From: Parvularculaceae bacterium UBA4496
GTDB taxonomy: Bacteria; Pseudomonadota; Alphaproteobacteria; Caulobacterales; Parvularculaceae
Length of the DNA: 12,541 nucleotides
Assembly (NCBI GenBank): GCA_002388885.1
Contig: DGNI01000070.1
Location: 19,800 to 32,340, forward strand
Direction: 5' to 3'
Shown one piece after another: positions 8,014 to 12,541 of this stretch. The position numbers were made by a program, and so were the translations under genes. Each line of letters begins with the position of its first letter. The first letter of the stretch is position 1. The notes under the pieces were generated by a model. The model saw only the letters and a list, made by a program, of their open reading frames with translations. It was not told the origin of the DNA and ran no database searches.

Positions 8014-8025
8014 CAGGCGTTAACC
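8008..8025. promoter_or_regulatory. Perfect 18-bp dyad GGTTAAC-N4-GTTAACC before flp
   Basis: The sequence GGTTAACAGGCGTTAACC is a perfect inverted repeat with 7-base arms and a 4-base spacer. It begins immediately after the stop codon of the Crp/Fnr-like gene and overlaps the CtrA-like word. Its 5-N4-5 core (TTAAC-N4-GTTAA) has the geometry of Fnr-family sites. It lacks a following T-run, so a terminator is less likely than a protein-binding site. Confidence 0.45.
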
Positions 8026-8751
8026 CTAGCTTGCAAGTTGATTCAAGCGCGCCATATCATTGACGATCAGGCCTGGATAATCACGCTGTGCAATCCCTTC
8101 CTGGATCAACACCGCAACCGCGCCAGCCGCTGCGGTTTCATCAACGCCCGCACTATCCGCCAGCTCGCGATGTTTCGGCATTTTTTCAATGCGCCAACGC
8201 CCATCCACCGGATCGCGCGAAATACATTTCAGGAGCGCAGCGTAAACCCGCTGTTCAGGCGCAGCCTCAGCTGTTTTCGCCTGAAGCCTGAAAGCCGAAA
8301 GTTGCTCGGCGAGATAAATGGCGGTATTACGCATGAGCGATGGCCGCCCGCCTGCAAGAGACCGGAATTCCGCCGCATCCATCACGACAACATCGGTATC
8401 CTCTGCAGCATTCACAGCAATTTGCTGAAAACTTGAAGGGTCGGCTTCTGATATGGCGATCTCGAGACCGAAAATTTCGTTTTCACGGACATCCTCAATC
8501 AGCATTGCGCCCGTTGAACCATCCGTCACTGAAACACGCAAGACGCCGGAAAGGACAACGAGAAATTCGCCGCCATCATACTGACCAAGTGAAAAAACCG
8601 TCTGTCCGGCGCTGTAGGTCCGGCGCTCGCTATGCTCACACAAAATGGAAAGAACCGCTTCGGGAAGGCCTTGAAAAGGCGCAATCGACGAGAGCGTTTC
8701 GACATAGTTATCGCCAGAGACGACGGATTCTTCGATCGAGACTGCAGACAT
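8026..8751 (-). CDS. Crp/Fnr-family transcriptional regulator
   Basis: Predicted DNA-binding regulator of 241 residues. A cyclic-nucleotide-binding-like beta-roll spans about 17-125 (SAGQTVFSLGQYDGGEFLVV at 47-66, NEIFGLEIAI at 91-100). A long dimerisation helix follows (about 128-158), then a winged helix at the C-terminus (about 160-238), with PKHRELADSAGVDETAAAGA (192-211) as the likely helix-turn-helix. The phosphate-binding cassette is imperfect: the Arg expected before the last beta-strands of cAMP receptors is replaced by FQQIAV (108-113), and there is no Fnr-type cysteine cluster, so the ligand is unknown. GGAG precedes the ATG at 8751. It lies between the flp promoter and a divergent pilus-related gene, which suggests that it controls the pilus locus. 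The target assignment is inference. Confidence 0.85.
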   Translation of the reverse strand: MSAVSIEESVVSGDNYVETLSSIAPFQGLPEAVLSILCEHSERRTYSAGQTVFSLGQYDGGEFLVVLSGVLRVSVTDGSTGAMLIEDVRENEIFGLEIAISEADPSSFQQIAVNAAEDTDVVVMDAAEFRSLAGGRPSLMRNTAIYLAEQLSAFRLQAKTAEAAPEQRVYAALLKCISRDPVDGRWRIEKMPKHRELADSAGVDETAAAGAVAVLIQEGIAQRDYPGLIVNDMARLNQLAS

Positions 8752-8916
8752 CGCTTACTCCACGAGCAGCACGGTCATTAACAGCGCGAATTTAAGGTCC
8801 GGTAAAATTTAGTCCCCTAAATTATCACTGTTTCCCGGAAATACGCCGGGATCTTTTAAGCATTCCTTGACTCCTCACGCATAGGGTAAAGGAAACCTAA
8901 GTTAGAGGATGATCCC
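8752..8916. promoter_or_regulatory. Divergent intergenic region
   Basis: This 165-base region separates the Crp/Fnr-like gene (minus) from the secretin-N-domain gene (plus). Besides the dyad at 8806-8823 it holds a 6-bp hairpin (TCCCGG at 8833-8838 with CCGGGA at 8846-8851) and a TTGACT word at 8867-8872 that could be a plus-strand -35 box, without a clear -10 partner. An AGAGGAT ribosome-binding site lies just before 8917. Confidence 0.45.
8806..8823. promoter_or_regulatory. Perfect 18-bp dyad AATTTAG-N4-CTAAATT in divergent promoter region
   Basis: AATTTAGTCCCCTAAATT is a perfect inverted repeat with 7-base arms and a 4-base spacer, 54 bases upstream of the regulator gene and 93 bases upstream of the divergent secretin-N-domain gene. 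The core TTTAG-N4-CTAAA has Fnr-type half-site spacing. It is a candidate autoregulatory operator of the Crp/Fnr-like protein. Confidence 0.45.
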
Positions 8917-9369
8917 ATGCGCAGGATTTTCACCGCCGCCATCATTTTTATCGGCGTCACACAAACGGCCTCCGCTGAGCAGCTTTGGCTGACGATGGAT
9001 CAGGTTCGTCCGTTCAAACTCGAAAGCCCGGCGCAGAGCATTGTTGTCGGCAATCCGGCGATTGCGGACGTCACGGTTCAGGACAGCACCAATGTGCTGC
9101 TGTTCGGCAAAGCGCCCGGCCTCACCAACATCTTCATTTTTGATGAGAATGGCGAAGCTGTGAAGAATCTCGTTATCCGCGTCAGAACGCCAAGCTCGGA
9201 CATGCTGACCGTTCACCGCGGCGCGGCGCGCACGACGTATAACTGCACGACCAACTGTGAAGCCACCGTCACCGTAGGCGACGCGGCGGAAACATTCTCC
9301 GGCGTATCATCACAGGTGCAGACGAAATTCGGTCAAGCCTCCAATCTCTCACAAGGCGGCGAGAACTAA
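8917..9369 (+). CDS. Secreted stand-alone pilus secretin N-domain protein
   Basis: A 150-residue exported protein. A Sec signal peptide ends at about residue 20 (TASA, then EQLW). The mature part is mostly one pilus-assembly secretin N domain (about 21-92) that reads like the N domain of CpaC: NPAIADVTVQDSTNVLLFG here against QPSVVDAVVRSPRRVYLLG in CpaC, then GLTNIFIFDENGEAVKNL against GQTNAFFFDARGRQILNL. A short tail carries a Cys-x3-Cys pair (110 and 114) that could be a disulfide, then a Gln/Ser-rich end. There is no secretin barrel. AGAGGA precedes the ATG. It is the only plus-strand gene in the window, diverges from the Crp/Fnr-like regulator and faces the end of the pab operon. It probably acts in the periplasm beside CpaC; its exact role is unknown. 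Confidence 0.85.
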   Translation: MRRIFTAAIIFIGVTQTASAEQLWLTMDQVRPFKLESPAQSIVVGNPAIADVTVQDSTNVLLFGKAPGLTNIFIFDENGEAVKNLVIRVRTPSSDMLTVHRGAARTTYNCTTNCEATVTVGDAAETFSGVSSQVQTKFGQASNLSQGGEN

Positions 9370-9388
9370 TTCGTTTTTTGCAGGCGTT

Positions 9389-10552
9389 TTACGAGACGTC
9401 AGCCATCTCAAAGTTATAGATTTGCGGACGCTCCTGCTGGCGCAGGTGTGAACGGCACCACGCGTCGATCGAACGGGCCGTTCTTTCGTTTGGTGACGCA
9501 TCTCTTTTCAAAACAATATGCGCGACCAGACGGCTGGCGCCATCGCCCCTGCGTCCGACCGAAACCGTGCAGCTCTGGATTGAAGGGTGCGCCGTGAGCG
9601 CCAACGCAACTGCATCGGGAAACACATTAACAGCGCCGATTTGAACGGCCCCGTCGCGGCGGCCGGCGAGCGTGAAATTCCGCTCCCCCTTCCACTCCAG
9701 CGCATCCATCGGCTCGACAAGCTTTTCAGTCTTGTCGGGCCGGGTTCGCGAAAGCACGTCCCCTTCCCGTTTCCAATGGTCGAACAGGACAAACGCTTCG
9801 CCAGGCGTATCACGCCATGCAATAAGGCCGGTTTCAGTTGAGCCGTAAAGCTCGCGAAGAACGCCAAACCCGCTGTTGCGCATCTCCACCGCCAGATCCG
9901 GCGTCATCGGTTCCCCAAAAGAAACGGCGAGCGTGTTGTCCGGCGCCTTCAGATGTTCCTGCATCATGTATCGCCAGAGCGTGGGGGTCGCGACCAGCAC
10001 ATCGCCAAACAGAAGGTTTTGCGATAATGCTTCCGGCGTCATGCCGCGCGCGTCGACAGATTCTATGCCCAACAGATTTGGCGTCAGGATAGAGAGTTCG
10101 AGACCAAGCAGGCTATGCGGCGCTACAAACGACAATAACCGGCGGCGGCCATAAAGAATGTTTGCCGCTGCCGCCGCGTCCTGAAAGATTTCATCTGAAT
10201 TATGATGGTAAGCGATGTCGTCGCCACTGCGCGCCGCTGGCTTGAATGAAAAGCGGGCAAGCCTTTCCGACACGCCTTTTGCGAGATAACGCGCCCAATC
10301 TTCAACCTTTTCTGCCGGCGCGTTCTTGAGAAGCCTTGCTTCAAGTCCGAACAACGCCGCCGCGCGCTCAGCGCAGGCGGCCCTTTCCTTATCGCTGAGC
10401 GCAAGTCCCCCGGCGCCTAAAGGCGCATTGCCCGTCCAAGAAGCGACAGTAAGAAAATCCACATGACGGTTGAACCGGCGTGCGAGCTCATCAGCGGCCG
10501 CGGCGCCGATGACTCTCGCAATCTGTTCCTGTGTCAGGGAAAAGGATTTCAA
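9389..10552 (-). CDS. Adenylate-forming (ANL) ligase-like protein lacking P-loop and A10 lysine
   Basis: A 387-residue member of the acyl/aryl-CoA synthetase superfamily, most like the short AMP-ligases of aryl-polyene-type clusters by recall only. The A5 motif is clear (ELYGSTETGLIAWRD, 234-248), as is an A8-type motif (AGRRDGAVQIGAVNVFP, 296-312). The region where the Thr/Ser/Gly-rich A3 P-loop should be (about 105-125) reads ARSGDDIAYHHNSDEIFQD and has no such loop. The chain ends at QERPQIYNFEMADVS, just where the A10 Gly-Lys would begin. The start is a TTG at 10552, four bases after the pabC-like stop, with GGCGG and GGA just upstream; no ATG lies near. Position as the last gene of the pab operon suggests a link to p-aminobenzoate or a similar aryl acid. 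Catalysis is uncertain: it may be a non-adenylating or altered enzyme. Confidence 0.75.
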   Translation of the reverse strand: MKSFSLTQEQIARVIGAAAADELARRFNRHVDFLTVASWTGNAPLGAGGLALSDKERAACAERAAALFGLEARLLKNAPAEKVEDWARYLAKGVSERLARFSFKPAARSGDDIAYHHNSDEIFQDAAAAANILYGRRRLLSFVAPHSLLGLELSILTPNLLGIESVDARGMTPEALSQNLLFGDVLVATPTLWRYMMQEHLKAPDNTLAVSFGEPMTPDLAVEMRNSGFGVLRELYGSTETGLIAWRDTPGEAFVLFDHWKREGDVLSRTRPDKTEKLVEPMDALEWKGERNFTLAGRRDGAVQIGAVNVFPDAVALALTAHPSIQSCTVSVGRRGDGASRLVAHIVLKRDASPNERTARSIDAWCRSHLRQQERPQIYNFEMADVS

Positions 10553-10556
10553 CGCT

Positions 10557-11408
10557 TTATCCGCCGTTTAAATCACGCTCTACCGCGTCGCTATAGCATG
10601 ATTGCAAGCGTTTCATAATCTCGCAAAAGGCGGGGTCCAGCGTGTGCGATCCGCCCTTCATTAACGCCGGGCGAAGGCCGAAAAGGCTGTTGGATAGGAA
10701 CAGCTGTGCATGTTTAAGCTCATGTCGCTCAATCTGCGTTTCCACTATCGATACGCCGGTATTGCCTGAACACTCCAGCAGCACTGATCGCGCAACGCCC
10801 GCAAGCGCACCCTCCTCCAGAGAGGGCGTCCTTATGGATTTATCAGCCGTGACAAGAAAAATATTGGCGGCCGACGCGCAGGCGATGCGGCCTGTTCCGT
10901 TCAACATGACGGCTTCGTTCGCGCCAGCGCTAATCGCCTCGTCGCGCGCCATGACGTTATCGAGATAATTGAGAGTCTTGTGGGATGCCGCCAGGCTGCG
11001 TTCAGCGCGGGCGTGCCGGCTTACGATCAAAGATGCAGGCTTTCTGTGTGGGTCATATGGCGCAACAGTAATGATAAGCGTCGGCTGCGTTATACTCGGC
11101 ATCTCAAGGCCGCGCGCGCCGGCACCGCGTGTCAAGGTTATACGCGCCGAGGCCTGCCTTTGATGCACGCTATTTTTCACAGCCAGCACTCTCAGAGCGT
11201 CCCTTATTTCATCATCGGAAAACTGAAGTTCTATTTTTAATGCCGCGCTGCTCGCCCGCAGGCGTTTAAGGTGACGCTCAAGAAACACTGGCGCAGCGCG
11301 ATCAAGCAAAAGCGTTTCAAACAGGCCGTCGCCTAGTAAGAACCCTCGATCGGCAATGTTGATCGCCTGCGGGTCATCACGGAATTCACCGTTCAGCCAG
11401 TACGTCAT
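10557..11408 (-). CDS. pabC: PabC-like class IV aminotransferase / aminodeoxychorismate lyase
   Basis: Fold-type IV PLP enzyme of 283 residues. From the neighbouring pabA and pabB the likely reaction is conversion of 4-amino-4-deoxychorismate to p-aminobenzoate and pyruvate. Family features are DRGFLLGDGLFETLLL (20-35), FLERHLKRLRAS (42-53), the PLP-binding Lys144 in SHKTLNYLDNVMARDEA (142-158), and GRIACASAANIFLV (173-186). In that last motif the near-invariant Glu that contacts the PLP pyridine nitrogen (for example VTECCAANLF in E. coli PabC) is Cys177 here, so activity or reaction type may differ. D-amino-acid or branched-chain aminotransferase roles cannot be excluded. It follows pabA by 7 bases with only a weak ribosome-binding site, and precedes the ligase-like gene by 4. 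Confidence 0.82.
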   Translation of the reverse strand: MTYWLNGEFRDDPQAINIADRGFLLGDGLFETLLLDRAAPVFLERHLKRLRASSAALKIELQFSDDEIRDALRVLAVKNSVHQRQASARITLTRGAGARGLEMPSITQPTLIITVAPYDPHRKPASLIVSRHARAERSLAASHKTLNYLDNVMARDEAISAGANEAVMLNGTGRIACASAANIFLVTADKSIRTPSLEEGALAGVARSVLLECSGNTGVSIVETQIERHELKHAQLFLSNSLFGLRPALMKGGSHTLDPAFCEIMKRLQSCYSDAVERDLNGG

Positions 11409-11415
11409 AACTGCT

Positions 11416-11985
11416 TCATGCCCTGCAATAGCTAAGAAAATTATGGATGATCCGCCGCCCGTGCGGCGTCAACAGCGACTCCGGATGAAACTGAACACCA
11501 AACCACGGACGCGTTTCATGCGCCACGGCCATCAGTTCTCCATCTTCGCTCCAGGCTGTCGCGGTTAACGCCGCCCCTTCCGCCGGAACCGAAACAAGTG
11601 AGTGATAGCGCCCCGCCATCATCGGAGATGGGACGCCGGCAAACAGACCCTCTCCATTATGGCGAATTTCACTTGCCTCCCCGTGCAAGGGGTGGCGCGA
11701 CCGAACCGTCTGGCCGCCAAACACTTCAATCAGGCACTGATGGCCAAGGCATACGCCGAATAGCGGAACCGACGGGGCAAGCGCACGAATAACATCCATT
11801 GAAACACCGGCGTCACTCGGCCGCTTTGGGCCGGGAGAGATAATGACGCCTTGCAGATTAAAACCTATACACTCATCTGCACTAGTGAAGTCATTGCGCA
11901 TTACAACGGCCTGCCGGCCCGCCTCGCGAACATACCGCGCCAGATTGTGTACGAACGAATCATAATTATCGATGACGAGGATCAT
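11416..11985 (-). CDS. pabA: PabA/TrpG-type glutamine amidotransferase subunit
   Basis: Class I glutamine amidotransferase of 189 residues, which supplies ammonia from glutamine to PabB for aminodeoxychorismate synthesis. The triad is intact: Cys79 in FGVCLGHQ (76-83), and His167 and Glu169 in FGVQFHPESLLT (162-173). DNYDSFVHNL (6-15) and SPGPKRPSDAG (50-60) are the usual N-terminal and oxyanion motifs. RYHSLV (126-131) is also present, while the common HGK is HGE (101-103). Its ATG overlaps the pabB stop in an ATGA, indicating translational coupling and a two-subunit complex. PabA and TrpG are hard to tell apart by sequence; the adjacent pabB-like and pabC-like genes favour PabA, and it might serve anthranilate synthesis too. 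Confidence 0.9.
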   Translation of the reverse strand: MILVIDNYDSFVHNLARYVREAGRQAVVMRNDFTSADECIGFNLQGVIISPGPKRPSDAGVSMDVIRALAPSVPLFGVCLGHQCLIEVFGGQTVRSRHPLHGEASEIRHNGEGLFAGVPSPMMAGRYHSLVSVPAEGAALTATAWSEDGELMAVAHETRPWFGVQFHPESLLTPHGRRIIHNFLSYCRA

Positions 11986-12541
11986 GACAGATCGTCCGGT
12001 GATAACCCGAGCACGTTGAACGCCCCTGCGGCCTTGACGATTGTTTCTTCATACTCGCCGGCAGGATCGGAACGCAGTGTTACGCCGCCGCCAACCGGAA
12101 TGACAAGCTTTTCGTTTTCAGCAATCAGCGTGCGGATGGCGACGGCAAAGTCCGCCGCGCCGCTATCATCTATATAGCCAATGGCGCCGCAATAGGGCCC
12201 ACGCCCGGTTTTCTCGATACGCGCGATGGATTTCATTGCTTCGACTTTTGGAGCACCTGTTACCGATCCACAGGGAAACAAGGCAGCGAACACATCGCCA
12301 ATACCGGCGCCAGAATACAGTTCGCCGCTGATGCGCGATACAAGATGATGAACGTTTGCAAGGCTCATCAAATCGCAAATGGATTCTTCCCTGATCGTTC
12401 CGTCCATGCAAACCCTGGATAAATCATTCCGCAAAAGATCAGCTATCATTATATTTTCCGCGCGGTCCTTTCGATCCAGAAGCAATTCCTGCGCTAATAA
12501 TTTATCCTGTTCGGGTGTTCCTCCGCGCCGGCGTGTCCCTT
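11982..12541 (-). CDS. pabB: PabB, aminodeoxychorismate synthase component I (N-terminal part outside window)
   Basis: C-terminal 185 residues of a chorismate-utilising enzyme (ADCS/anthranilate synthase/isochorismate synthase superfamily); the frame is open to the right edge. In order it shows GTRRRGGTPEQD (end of the PIKGTR motif, whose Lys is off the edge), the DRKDRAENIMIADLLRNDLS stretch, VHHLVSRISGEL, then CGSVTGAPKVEAMKSIARIE and GPYCGAIGYIDDSGAADFAV. These are the chorismate-binding C-terminal signatures. An in-frame TTG at 12485 is not the start, because family homology continues upstream to the edge. It overlaps pabA by 4 bases. I call it PabB rather than TrpE because of the pabC-like neighbour and the GTR-type motif. 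Confidence 0.92.
   Translation of the reverse strand, partial: GTRRRGGTPEQDKLLAQELLLDRKDRAENIMIADLLRNDLSRVCMDGTIREESICDLMSLANVHHLVSRISGELYSGAGIGDVFAALFPCGSVTGAPKVEAMKSIARIEKTGRGPYCGAIGYIDDSGAADFAVAIRTLIAENEKLVIPVGGGVTLRSDPAGEYEETIVKAAGAFNVLGLSPDDLS

Larger units (their letters stand above)
7878..8025 (-). promoter_or_regulatory. flp upstream region
   Basis: The 148 bases between the regulator gene and flp contain an AT-rich block (about 7961-8006, including TATATT on the minus strand at 7984-7979 and an ATACGTAT palindrome at 7997-8004). They also contain the GTTAAC dyad and the CtrA-like word at 8006-8025, listed separately, and the flp ribosome-binding site. I cannot assign -35/-10 boxes with confidence. 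No small gene is visible here. Confidence 0.5.

Noticed and set aside
8833..8851. TCCCGG/CCGGGA hairpin followed by TCTTTT as a plus-strand terminator
   Set aside because: No plus-strand gene lies upstream, the stem is only 6 bp and the T-run is weak. It may be a leader structure but cannot be supported.
8902..9216. Minus-strand frame antisense to the secretin-N-domain gene
   Set aside because: The plus-strand frame has a signal peptide, a ribosome-binding site and a recognisable domain; the antisense frame has none.
9370..9389. A frameshifted continuation of the ligase-like gene carrying the missing A10 motif
   Set aside because: Only about 19 bases separate its stop from the end of the convergent gene, and no A10-like peptide is visible in any frame there.
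1..12541. CRISPR arrays, insertion sequences, tRNA or attachment sites
   Set aside because: No regularly spaced repeats, transposase or integrase motifs, terminal inverted repeats or tRNA-like sequences were seen on reading through both strands.

Overview
The window reads as chromosomal DNA of a moderately GC-rich alphaproteobacterium. Best guess is the Caulobacterales/Hyphomonadaceae/Parvularculales side of the class: the cpa-type Tad pilus gene order (flp, cpaA, cpaB, cpaC, cpaD, cpaE, cpaF, tadB) is the one known from Caulobacter, and a CtrA-like TTAACCAT word sits upstream of the pilin gene. The genus cannot be fixed from the sequence. No rRNA, tRNA, insertion sequence, integrase or CRISPR array was seen, and no gap between genes exceeds 300 bases.

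Region 1 (1-7877, all minus strand) is a Tad/Flp type IVc pilus locus. In transcription order it holds a 56-residue Flp pilin, a rho-independent terminator, the prepilin peptidase CpaA, CpaB, the secretin CpaC, the lipoprotein CpaD, the MinD/ParA-like CpaE with a long acidic N-terminal arm, the ATPase CpaF, and the first 248 residues of TadB. TadB runs off the left edge, so tadC and later genes would lie outside. CpaA matures the pilin, CpaF with TadB drives assembly at the inner membrane, CpaE positions the machine, and CpaB/CpaC/CpaD form the periplasmic and outer-membrane channel.

Region 2 (8026-9369) is a small control and accessory module: a Crp/Fnr-like regulator (minus) that diverges from a plus-strand gene for a secreted, stand-alone secretin N-domain protein similar to the N-terminus of CpaC. 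Two perfect 7-N4-7 dyads, one in the divergent promoter region and one just upstream of flp, have Fnr-type geometry and could be targets of this regulator. The flp dyad overlaps the CtrA-like word.

Region 3 (9389-12541, minus strand) is a tight p-aminobenzoate/folate-type operon: pabB (partial), pabA, a pabC-like fold-type IV PLP enzyme, and an adenylate-forming ligase homologue. The last two are unusual. The PabC-like protein has Cys where the PLP-pyridine-binding Glu is expected. The ligase-like protein keeps the A5 and A8 motifs but lacks a recognisable P-loop (A3) and ends before the A10 lysine. These two genes and the paired dyads are the points most worth following up.
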